DNA from: an uncultured Phycisphaerales bacterium
GTDB lineage: Bacteria > Planctomycetota > Phycisphaerae > Phycisphaerales > UBA1924
DNA length: 8,831 nt
Assembly: GCA_937871415.1 (NCBI GenBank)
Contig: CALMQD010000258.1
Span: 1-8,831, forward strand
Direction: 5' to 3'
The translations under genes and the position numbers were made by a program. Under the pieces are notes generated by a model. That model saw only the letters and a program-made list of their open reading frames with translations. It had not been told where the DNA came from and ran no database searches. Positions 1-6,291 of this stretch are shown piece by piece (positions within the stretch are counted from its first letter, which is position 1; every line of letters begins with the position of its first letter).

Positions 1-1683
1 GTCGACCCGGGCGCGCCCGCCGCGGGCGCGGTGCTCGTGAACGAGACCCCGCGCTCCGCCGCCGACTCGGCCGCGGAGCGGGGCCTGCGCCCGGGCGATC
101 GCATCGTCTCCGTCAACGGTTCGCCCGTCGAGTCGTTCAACGACATCCAGACGCTGGTCGTGACCTCGCGCCGCGGCAGCGATCTCGAGTTCGTCGTGGA
201 GCGCACCGGCGCCGAGGGAGAAGCCCCCGCCACGCTCACGTACCGCATCGAGGCGCACGAGGACCCGTCTTCTCGCCTGCTGCAGGTCGGCCTGTCGCCG
301 ATGATGTCACAGAAGCTCCAGGAGGCTCGGAACGACGAACAGCGAGAGATCTTCCGGAGACTGCTGAAGATCCGTGGCGCGCCGGCGGACATCGAGCCGG
401 GCTCGACGCTGGTCGCCGTGAACGGGCGGCCCGCGTCGACGGTCTACGCCCTGGACGAAGCCGCGCGGTCGAGCGCTGGCAGCCCGCTGAAGGCTGAGTT
501 CCGGACGCCCGCAGGGGCAACGGCCCGTTTCGACATCCCGGTGCGTGCCGGCCTGCAGACCGCGCTGGTCGATCGTTCGAACCCGGGCGCTTCGGGCGTG
601 CTGGTGTCGGTTGAGCACCTGCTCGGCGCCGCGCCGGTCATGGTGGTTGCCGATGTCTCCAAGGACGCCGAGGCGAGCGGGCTCAAGGCCGGCGACGTGG
701 TCGCCCGAATGGCCGACACCGACTGGCCGACGACGGCCGCGGGCGTTTCGGTCGTGCGGGCCAACAAGGACAGAACGATCTCCGTCGTCGTGATGCGCAG
801 GAGCGGCGACGCGTGGGAACGCGTCGAACTCCCGAGCGTGAAGGTCCAGAAGTCCGGGCAGATCGGCATCAACCTCGGCGACTCGGCGGAGGTCGGGAAC
901 TGGGTCGGCGCCTGGCCCAGCGGCGAGATCCACGTCGACGATCGCGACCCCGCTGGGGAGCAGACCCGGGCCGCGCCGCTGCGCGATCTGCTGCAGCCCG
1001 GTACACGGATCGTCTCCGTGAACGGCGAGCCGACGCCGACGCTCCGAGACGTGCGCGAGGCTCTGCGGCGCGCCGCCGAATCAACGAACACGCCGCCGGC
1101 GACGGCCGTGCTGATGGTCCAATCGCCGCCGACGGCAGCGCAGCGAGAAACGGGCGCTACGCCCGCGACGGAGACCGTGAAACTCAACCTCACGCCGCCT
1201 CGGGCCGCGGCGCTCGCGCAACTCTCGTGGTCTCCATCGCTGGATCCGAACTTCTTTCAGCCCGAACTCGTCGAACTCCGGGAGTCGAACCCGCTGGCCG
1301 CGATCGTCCGCGGCGTGCACGAGACGCACGGCGTCATGATGATGACCTACACGACCTTCCTGCGCCTGTTCCAGGGCAGCATCAAGGTCGAGCACCTCAA
1401 GGGACCGGTGGGTATCGCCCACATCGGCACGCAGCTCGCAAGCCGCGGCTTTGTGTGGCTGATGTTCTTCCTCGGGCTCATCAGCGTGAACCTTGCGGTC
1501 GTCAACTTCCTGCCGATCCCCGTGACCGACGGGGGTCACTTCCTGTTCCTGCTCTACGAGCAGATCGCCGGGCGCCCGCCGCCGGTCGCGGTTCAGAACG
1601 CGGCGATGATGGCCGGCATGGTCCTGCTCGGTGTCGTGTTCATCTTCGTGTTCGTCAACGACATCATCAACCTGACGAAATGA
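1..1683 (+). CDS. rseP: Site-2 (M50/RseP-like) intramembrane zinc metalloprotease, C-terminal part
   Basis: The reading frame is open from base 1, so the gene begins upstream and about 560 residues are visible. Family members are membrane-embedded proteases that cut transmembrane substrates such as anti-sigma factors. The N-terminal HEXXH zinc motif is not in the window. What shows the family is the C-terminal core: GPVGIA (near base 1402), then NFLPIPVTDGGH (1504-1539). Its Asp (codon 1528-1530) matches the third zinc ligand of the usual NxxPxPxLDGG motif, with Thr where Leu is usual. Hydrophobic segments lie at about 1450-1515 and 1600-1665. Upstream are four PDZ-like modules, each with a GD/GT-hydrophobic core such as RPGDRIVSVNG, at about 31-204, 382-543, 634-801 and 976-1125. 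RseP itself has two. The stop is 25 bases from the convergent asnB stop, with no clear terminator between. The family call is firm; orthology to RseP and the substrate are inferred. Confidence 0.85.
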   Translation, partial: VDPGAPAAGAVLVNETPRSAADSAAERGLRPGDRIVSVNGSPVESFNDIQTLVVTSRRGSDLEFVVERTGAEGEAPATLTYRIEAHEDPSSRLLQVGLSPMMSQKLQEARNDEQREIFRRLLKIRGAPADIEPGSTLVAVNGRPASTVYALDEAARSSAGSPLKAEFRTPAGATARFDIPVRAGLQTALVDRSNPGASGVLVSVEHLLGAAPVMVVADVSKDAEASGLKAGDVVARMADTDWPTTAAGVSVVRANKDRTISVVVMRRSGDAWERVELPSVKVQKSGQIGINLGDSAEVGNWVGAWPSGEIHVDDRDPAGEQTRAAPLRDLLQPGTRIVSVNGEPTPTLRDVREALRRAAESTNTPPATAVLMVQSPPTAAQRETGATPATETVKLNLTPPRAAALAQLSWSPSLDPNFFQPELVELRESNPLAAIVRGVHETHGVMMMTYTTFLRLFQGSIKVEHLKGPVGIAHIGTQLASRGFVWLMFFLGLISVNLAVVNFLPIPVTDGGHFLFLLYEQIAGRPPPVAVQNAAMMAGMVLLGVVFIFVFVNDIINLTK

Positions 1684-1707
1684 GCGAGCGGTCCGCGGCT
1701 GGTCCGA

Positions 1708-3702
1708 TCACCCCCACCACACGCGGGCCCAGAGCGCGATGTTGATCATCGGCCAGGCGAGGTGCCACGCGTTGCGGGGCGATTGGGCGACCAGCGAGAT
1801 CGCGCCGGGGGCGAAGACCTCTCTTGCAAATGCGGAGTCTACGAGGACCGACGCCGCGTCCTGCATCCACTCCTGGAACGGCAGCGGGAAACTCGCCTTG
1901 GGCCGGTCGATGATCTCGTCCGGGAGCAAACCGCGGTAGGCATCGCGGAGTGCGATCTTGGTGCGGCCGCTCTCTCCCGGCGATGCGCCGAGCTCGTACT
2001 TGAACCTCATCGGGATCGCGTCGGCCATGAGCGCGACGCGGGCGTCCGCCATCGGCGTGCGCCCCTCGACGCCTTCGAGCATCGACGCGGTGTCGAGGCG
2101 CCCGAGCAGACCGGTCAGGTTGACGCGCCGCGTGAACCGCAGGTGCAGCTCCAGCGCTTCCGCCGCGCCCGTGCGTCCCGCGCTCGCCGCGACGCGTTCG
2201 AACGCCTCGACGTACTCGGCGTGCAGCGCGGCGTCCTGCTCGAGCGCCCGCCATACCTCCGGTTTGAAGACCTCGGCCTTGTGCGCCGGCGCGACCCACG
2301 CGTTCGAGACCAGTTGGAACACGCCGCGTTCGACGTCGGAACGGGCGCCCTGCCGCTCGAACTCCGCGGCCTGGCGCATCGGGAGCTCGTACCCGCCGAA
2401 GAGCTCGTCCGCGCCCTCTCCCGAGAGCGCAACGACATGCCCGTCCGATCGCAGGCGGCGGGACACCTCGTTGATCGCCACCTCGTTGGGCGTCGAGAGT
2501 GGAACGCCGAGATGCTCCACCATCTCGCGCCAGCGGTGCTCGAACATTTCCCGCGTCACCGGGCACTGCGTGTGCGCCGTGCCGAGGGCCGCGCTCATGC
2601 GCCTCGCCCAGCCCAGGTCGGTCCCGTCCGTGCCGTCGTCAAAGCCCGAAGCGTACGTGCGAAGCGGTCCGGCGCCGCCAGACCGAGCCCGGGCGGCCTC
2701 GAGGGCGATGATCGAGGAATCCAGCCCGCCCGAGAGCAGCACGCAGGTCGGACGATCGGCCCGCAGGTGACGGCCGACCGAATCGGCCAGCACGCGCCGG
2801 GTGGCTTCGAGGTCGAGCGACCGGCCCCGGAGCACGTCCTCGGTCGCTCCGCACCCCCACTGGTTCCTCGCGTCGTGCAGCCGCGCCGTCCAGTCTCGCA
2901 CTTCCACACCGAACGCGCCCGGGGTTCGAAGGTCGATGACCGCCATCTCGCCCGGGCGGAGCGTGCGCACGCCGGAAAACAACGTGCGCTCTCCGAGTGT
3001 TGTTCGGATCGTCGTGAGGTAGGAGGAGACGGTGACCAGGTCCGGGCGCGCGCGGGTGCGGGGATGCGCCAGGATCGCCCGCACCTCCGACGCGAACACC
3101 AGTTCGCTCGCCCGCCCGGCTTCGTCGTCGATCACGCTGTAGTACAACGGCTTGATGCCCAGGGAATCGCGGGCGATCACCAGCCGCTGAGCCGCTGAAT
3201 CCAGGAACCCCAGGGCGAACATGCCCCGCATGGTCGCCAGCGCATCGGCGATTGCTTCGGTCCACGCATCGGCGTCGCCGGGGCTGCACCGTTGTGCGCG
3301 CGCCGCGGCCTGCGACAGCAGGGCGAGCACTGTCTCCGTGTCGCTCTGCGTGACGAAGCGACCCGGGGCGCCCTGGCCTGCGCGGGTGCCGCAACCCGAC
3401 CAGCCCTCTTGCGCGGCGTGCGACCGTAACTCGGCGTCGTTGTACAGCTCGCCGTTATAAACGACCGCGGCGGCAACGCTGCCTTGCCGGTCGTGCGCGA
3501 GCATCGGCTGCGAGGCCTCCGCGGTCAGGTCGACGACCGCGAGGCGGCGGTGTGCGAGCGCAACGTGGCCCTGCTCGCTGCGCCACAGCCCGGCGCCGTC
3601 GGGCCCGCGGTGCGCAAGCGTGTCGCGCATCGCAACGAGCTGCGCATCGGTGAGTTCGACGCGCAGGGGCCTTGGCCGCGCGATGCCGAGAATGCCGCAC
3701 AT
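1708..3702 (-). CDS. asnB: Asparagine synthetase, glutamine-hydrolysing (AsnB type)
   Basis: This cytosolic enzyme makes asparagine from aspartate, ATP and glutamine. The N-terminal glutaminase domain starts MCGILGI, so Cys2 becomes the nucleophile once Met is removed, which fixes the start. It has HRGPDG (31-36), HRRLAVVD (51-58), NGE (83-85) and SDTE (120-123), the glutamine-site residues of the family. The synthetase domain has the ATP PP-loop SGGLDSS (324-330), LSGEGADELFGGYE (426-439), and a C-terminal RPKASFPLPFQEW (600-612). At 664 residues it is about 110 longer than E. coli AsnB. Part of the extra length is in the glutaminase domain (about 98-118 and 133-150) and part around 440-520. 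The usual EaRVPFLD segment reads EGRTPMAD here, so a relaxed or related amidotransferase role cannot be excluded. It lies 36 bases behind the phosphoesterase-like gene on the same strand, probably in one transcript. I see no good Shine-Dalgarno site. Confidence 0.92.
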   Translation of the reverse strand: MCGILGIARPRPLRVELTDAQLVAMRDTLAHRGPDGAGLWRSEQGHVALAHRRLAVVDLTAEASQPMLAHDRQGSVAAAVVYNGELYNDAELRSHAAQEGWSGCGTRAGQGAPGRFVTQSDTETVLALLSQAAARAQRCSPGDADAWTEAIADALATMRGMFALGFLDSAAQRLVIARDSLGIKPLYYSVIDDEAGRASELVFASEVRAILAHPRTRARPDLVTVSSYLTTIRTTLGERTLFSGVRTLRPGEMAVIDLRTPGAFGVEVRDWTARLHDARNQWGCGATEDVLRGRSLDLEATRRVLADSVGRHLRADRPTCVLLSGGLDSSIIALEAARARSGGAGPLRTYASGFDDGTDGTDLGWARRMSAALGTAHTQCPVTREMFEHRWREMVEHLGVPLSTPNEVAINEVSRRLRSDGHVVALSGEGADELFGGYELPMRQAAEFERQGARSDVERGVFQLVSNAWVAPAHKAEVFKPEVWRALEQDAALHAEYVEAFERVAASAGRTGAAEALELHLRFTRRVNLTGLLGRLDTASMLEGVEGRTPMADARVALMADAIPMRFKYELGASPGESGRTKIALRDAYRGLLPDEIIDRPKASFPLPFQEWMQDAASVLVDSAFAREVFAPGAISLVAQSPRNAWHLAWPMINIALWARVWWG

Positions 3703-3738
3703 ACGCTTTAGATCGGCGGCCCGCGGTGATTCTCGCCA

Positions 3739-4296
3739 TCATTCCTGTTGTTCGCGAAGTTCCCAGGACCATCGCGTGTCCGCGGCGTCCGCACCGCCCC
3801 GGGCCGCGGGCGTGCCGGGGCGAGGGGCCGCGCGCGTCGCGACCCATGCGATGCTCGGGCCCACCCCGCTCTCTCCGGCGGGCCGGCGCACGTCCGCCTC
3901 CACTCGCACTCTCAACCGACCCGGCTCGTCGATTTCGATCCACCCTGCCCCGGACGCGATACGGGTGACGCGCCCTCGTGCCGAGCCGTCCTCTCCGACG
4001 GGAAGGACGCCCTCGAAGTTCAGATACATGCGGCGATGGTCCGGCAGGCGCTCGGCCCGGCGCACCCGACCGTCGCCGCGACGCGGATCGAACAGACGCC
4101 CACCGGCGCCGTCCGCGCCCTCGACCCGCAGGCTCAGCAGCACGCGGCTATCGGGATGGGTGTGCGTCGGTTCCCGCCCACCGCTTCCAGTGCCCGTCCT
4201 TTGCGCACCGATTGCGCCGGCCTCTCGCTCGATCAGCCAGTCGAGGTGCCACGAACCGTCCGGCATGTCGTGCCTCAGCAGCACCCATTCACCCAT
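3739..4296 (-). CDS. Stand-alone LigD-type 3'-phosphoesterase (PE) domain protein
   Basis: A 185-residue protein whose first ~135 residues resemble the N-terminal PE module of bacterial DNA ligase D, which trims 3' ends during break repair. The aligning pieces are WVLLRHDMPDGSWHLDWLIE (4-23), PDHRRMYLNFEG (85-96), RGRVTRIASGAGW (108-119) and RLRVRVEAD (127-135). They match the LigD pattern KH..s.lHYDfrLE, DHp..Y.dFEG, G.v..wd.G.w and l.f.L.g. The metal-binding His, His, Asp and His of LigD correspond to His9, His17, Asp19 and His87, so activity is plausible. Residues 136-185 are a Pro/Ala/Gly/Arg-rich tail. No polymerase or ligase domain and no Ku gene is present. I start at ATG 4296 because the family motif begins at once; the frame stays open upstream to 4413, but that would overlap the divergent gene. 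The family match was made by eye, so the function is inferred. Confidence 0.68.
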   Translation of the reverse strand: MGEWVLLRHDMPDGSWHLDWLIEREAGAIGAQRTGTGSGGREPTHTHPDSRVLLSLRVEGADGAGGRLFDPRRGDGRVRRAERLPDHRRMYLNFEGVLPVGEDGSARGRVTRIASGAGWIEIDEPGRLRVRVEADVRRPAGESGVGPSIAWVATRAAPRPGTPAARGGADAADTRWSWELREQQE

Positions 4297-4318
4297 GACG
4301 GACTCTAGAACCGCGGCG

Positions 4319-4350
4319 TTCAGCCAGTGCGTCCGAGCGCCGACTACACT
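4319..4350 (+). promoter_or_regulatory. Possible promoter of the TPR lipoprotein gene in the divergent region
   Basis: The 95-base gap between the two divergent genes contains TACACT (4345-4350), a 4/6 match to a sigma-70 -10 box. It lies 41 bases before the lipoprotein start codon. The best -35 candidate, TTCAGC (4319-4324), is poor and 20 bases away, so the call rests mainly on the -10 and on the need for a promoter here. I could not pick a convincing promoter for the minus-strand pair. The gap also carries 7-base inverted arms, GAACCGC (4308-4314) and GCGGTTC (4360-4366). Confidence 0.3.
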
Positions 4351-4391
4351 CCTGCCGCGGCGGTTCAAGGCCGCATCCAAGGAAGCAACGC

Positions 4392-5087
4392 ATGCCCGTC
4401 GCCGATACCTCACCCCGTCTGGTTCGTGCCGCCCGCCGCTGCGTCACAGCGCTCGCGCTGGGCGCGGCCATTCTGTCCTCCGCCGGCTGTCAGCGCTCGC
4501 TGACGGCGGTGCGCGAGTCCGGCGAGCGGGCGTACCGAGAGGGCAACTACACCCTCGCCCGTTCCGAGTTCGAGGAGTACCTCGGACGCAGCCCCGGCAA
4601 CCCGTTCGTCACGCACATGCTGGGCAAGACGTACATCCAGACGGGTCAGACCTCGGACGCCCGCGAGCGTCTGCTCGTCGCGTACTCCATGCGTCCCGAG
4701 GACGACGAGATCTTCGAATCGCTCTGCGACGGCCTGCTCGCCGATCACAAGTATGAGGAACTCAACCGCGTGCTGCGTCAGCGCACGATCGATCGCGGAC
4801 GGATGAAGGACTACATGCTCCTGGCCCACTACGCCCAGCTCACCGGCGACGATGACGAGGCGCAGCGGGCGCTGCTCACCGCCGCACGCGTGGATCGCGG
4901 CATGTCGATCGAGCCGCAGCTCGAGCTCGCCAAACTGTACATGAAGGCCGGCGACCGCACCCGTGCTGTCGATCGCCTCCGTGCCGCGTACTTCATCGAT
5001 CCGAAGAACGGCGAGGTCGCCCAGCTCGCGGCCAGCCTGGGCGAGGTCGTCGGCCCGTCGTTCGGCAGCGTGCCCGAAGAGCGCTGA
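4392..5087 (+). CDS. TPR-repeat lipoprotein
   Basis: A 231-residue protein with an Arg-rich N-terminus, a hydrophobic stretch (about 18-31) and Cys33 in the context LSSAGC. This suggests a lipoprotein signal peptide, although Ser at -3 is not the ideal lipobox residue. The mature part is all helical tetratricopeptide-like repeats. Typical Ala/Gly/Tyr and Pro spacing shows at about 41-70, 75-103 (GKTYIQTG..., ending in MRPED), 143-168 and 176-206 (LAKLYMKAGD, ending in IDPKN). Such proteins act as scaffolds at the envelope; no partner is evident. AAGGAA (4379-4384) sits 7 bases before ATG 4392 and supports the start. The gene stands alone, with a divergent neighbour upstream and a strong terminator downstream. 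It resembles generic planctomycete or proteobacterial TPR lipoproteins, and I do not assign a specific function. Confidence 0.85.
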   Translation: MPVADTSPRLVRAARRCVTALALGAAILSSAGCQRSLTAVRESGERAYREGNYTLARSEFEEYLGRSPGNPFVTHMLGKTYIQTGQTSDARERLLVAYSMRPEDDEIFESLCDGLLADHKYEELNRVLRQRTIDRGRMKDYMLLAHYAQLTGDDDEAQRALLTAARVDRGMSIEPQLELAKLYMKAGDRTRAVDRLRAAYFIDPKNGEVAQLAASLGEVVGPSFGSVPEER

Positions 5088-5127
5088 GCCCACCCAAACC
5101 CCGAAACTCTTGGGACGGATCACACCG

Positions 5128-5153
5128 CCCTCGGCGAGCCGCCGAGGGTTTTT
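5128..5153 (+). terminator. Intrinsic terminator after the TPR lipoprotein gene
   Basis: CCCTCGGC (5128-5135) and GCCGAGGG (5141-5148) form a perfect 8-bp GC-rich stem around a 5-base loop. TTTTT (5149-5153) follows directly. It lies 40 bases after the lipoprotein stop codon and insulates it from the SAH unit downstream. Confidence 0.92.
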
Positions 5154-5185
5154 CATGCCCATCGGGCCGATTGGGATCGGCGAAT

Positions 5186-5214
5186 TTGACGACCCGGCGG
5201 CTGTCTTCTACGCT
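5186..5214 (+). promoter_or_regulatory. Sigma-70-like promoter of the sahR-ahcY unit
   Basis: TTGACG (5186-5191, 5/6 to the -35 consensus) is followed after exactly 17 bases by TACGCT (5209-5214, matching the -10 at the conserved first, second and last positions). Transcription would start near 5221, about 10 bases before ATG 5231, giving a very short leader. The placement agrees with the palindrome that follows. Confidence 0.6.
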
Positions 5215-5227
5215 TTATCCGGATAAA
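5214..5227. promoter_or_regulatory. Palindromic operator candidate for the SahR-like regulator
   Basis: TTTATCCGGATAAA is a perfect 14-bp palindrome, AT-rich in its arms within very GC-rich DNA. It begins on the last base of the -10 box and covers the predicted transcription start. It ends 3 bases before the regulator's start codon. This is where a repressor would block transcription initiation. ArsR-family dimers bind such palindromes, so autoregulation by the encoded protein is the simplest reading. No second copy was seen in the gap before ahcY. Confidence 0.6.
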
Positions 5228-5230
5228 CGG

Positions 5231-6208
5231 ATGAAGCGAACTGCCCCGCAACAACCCGTCACCGAGCGGCTCCTGGCCTTGGCCGAGCCGATTCGTTTGC
5301 GTGTGCTGCGTCTGCTGGAACGGGAGGAACTCTCGGTCGGCGAGGTTGCCCGGGTTGTCCAGCTTCCCCAGAGCACCATCAGCCGCCATCTCAAGACCCT
5401 GGCGGACGGCGGGTGGATCGTCAAGCGGGCGGAGGGCACCGCGACGCTCTACCGCCTTATTCTCGACGAACTCCCGGAGTCGTCCCGCTCGCTATGGCTG
5501 ACGGTCCGGGAACAACTCGCCGTCGACGCCGCCAACCCCGCCGAACTGGCGGAAGACCTGCGGCGCCTGGCCGGCGTGATTGCCGAGCGGCGAGAGGACT
5601 CTCAGGCGTTCTTCGGGCGCGTCGCGGGGCAGTGGGACGACCTGCGGGCCGAACTCTTCGGGCGCCACTTCACGGCCCTCTCGCTGCTGCACCTGCTCCC
5701 GCCCGCGTGGACCGTCGCCGATCTGGGTTGCGGCACGGGCAACATCGCCGAACTGCTCTGCCCGGTGGTTGCCCGCGTGATCGCGATCGACCAGTCCGAC
5801 GCCATGCTCGCGGCGGCGCGCAAGCGTCTGGGGAGCGTGCCCAACGTCGAATGGAAACAGGGCTCGCTCCTGGACCTGCCGATCGCTTCGGGCTCGGTGG
5901 ACGCCGCGGCTTGCGTGCTCGTGCTGCACCACATCGATGAGCCCGCGCTGGCGCTCCGCGAGATGGCCCGCATCCTCCGCCCCGGAGGACTGGCCCTGGT
6001 CGTCGACATGCTCGAGCACGACCGCTCGACCTACCGACACACGATGGGGCACAAGCACCTGGGCTTCGGCGAGCGGTCGTTCGTGTCGATGATGCAGCAA
6101 GCGGGGCTTTTGGGGGTCCGATATCGCCCGCTGCCGCCCGACCCGGACGGGCGCGGCCCCGGGCTGTTCACCTGCGTCGCCTCGAAACCACCGGAAACCA
6201 AGCGCTGA
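5231..6208 (+). CDS. sahR: SahR-like regulator: ArsR-type HTH fused to SAM-methyltransferase domain
   Basis: A 325-residue two-domain protein. Residues about 11-80 form an ArsR-type winged helix: the recognition region [18 protein letters not shown] (44-61) is followed by a wing at 63-76. It lacks the metal-binding Cys motif of metal-sensing ArsR/SmtB proteins. Residues about 125-320 are a class I methyltransferase fold, with motif I DLGCGTG (164-170), the acidic strand end IAIDQSD (184-190), LVLHHID (230-236) and ILRPGG (248-253). SahR is known in Proteobacteria as an ArsR-family repressor whose methylase-like domain senses S-adenosylhomocysteine and which controls ahcY and other SAM-cycle genes. 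The position 83 bases upstream of ahcY, plus an operator-like palindrome at its own start, fits that role. I chose ATG 5231 because ArsR homology starts there. A TTG start at 5171 would place the promoter inside the gene. It could still be an active methyltransferase. Confidence 0.82.
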   Translation: MKRTAPQQPVTERLLALAEPIRLRVLRLLEREELSVGEVARVVQLPQSTISRHLKTLADGGWIVKRAEGTATLYRLILDELPESSRSLWLTVREQLAVDAANPAELAEDLRRLAGVIAERREDSQAFFGRVAGQWDDLRAELFGRHFTALSLLHLLPPAWTVADLGCGTGNIAELLCPVVARVIAIDQSDAMLAAARKRLGSVPNVEWKQGSLLDLPIASGSVDAAACVLVLHHIDEPALALREMARILRPGGLALVVDMLEHDRSTYRHTMGHKHLGFGERSFVSMMQQAGLLGVRYRPLPPDPDGRGPGLFTCVASKPPETKR

Positions 6209-6211
6209 TCA

Positions 6212-6265
6212 CGGGCGAATGCCCGAAGCCGGAAACCGCACCTCACGAACGCGCCCCACGGGCGC
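6212..6265 (+). other. Two small hairpins in the sahR-ahcY intergenic leader
   Basis: CGGGC/GCCCG (6212-6216 with 6221-6225, 4-base loop) and GCGCCC/GGGCGC (6251-6256 with 6260-6265, 3-base loop) lie between the two genes, upstream of the ahcY ribosome binding site. GCCCG of the first can also pair with CGGGC at 6259-6263, so the two states compete. Neither hairpin has a T-tract, so neither is an intrinsic terminator. They may be chance GC pairing or may influence mRNA processing or ahcY translation. Confidence 0.35.
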
Positions 6266-6279
6266 AGCAGATCAAACCG

Positions 6280-6285
6280 AAGGAG
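6280..6285 (+). promoter_or_regulatory. Strong ribosome binding site that sets the ahcY start
   Basis: AAGGAG lies 6 bases before GTG 6292 and 15 bases before the next in-frame ATG (6301). The spacing favours the GTG start and would add three residues to the protein. Confidence 0.7.
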
Positions 6286-6291
6286 AAGCCA

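Noticed and set aside
1684..1707. Bidirectional terminator between the convergent protease and asnB genes
   Set aside because: The 24-base gap has no inverted repeat of useful length and no T-tract; only a CCGCGG palindrome and a GGTCC direct repeat are present.
1762..3198. Long plus-strand reading frame opposite asnB
   Set aside because: It is Arg/Pro/Ala-rich with no recognisable motif, while the minus strand encodes a complete asparagine synthetase. It is a by-product of high GC.
4297..4413. Longer start for the phosphoesterase-like protein
   Set aside because: The extension is Arg-rich, precedes the first conserved motif, and would run across the divergent promoter region and into the start of the lipoprotein gene.
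3620..4756. Long plus-strand reading frame across the asnB start, the phosphoesterase-like gene and the lipoprotein gene
   Set aside because: Low-complexity Arg/Ser/Pro translation overlapping three better-supported genes.
5171..5230. Upstream TTG start for the SahR-like protein
   Set aside because: It would translate through the promoter and palindrome, and the added residues do not match the family.
6209..6291. SAH riboswitch upstream of ahcY
   Set aside because: The gap lacks the conserved GAGGAGCGCUGC-type core of the known SAH riboswitch, and no pseudoknot partner was found. Control by the upstream regulator explains the locus better.
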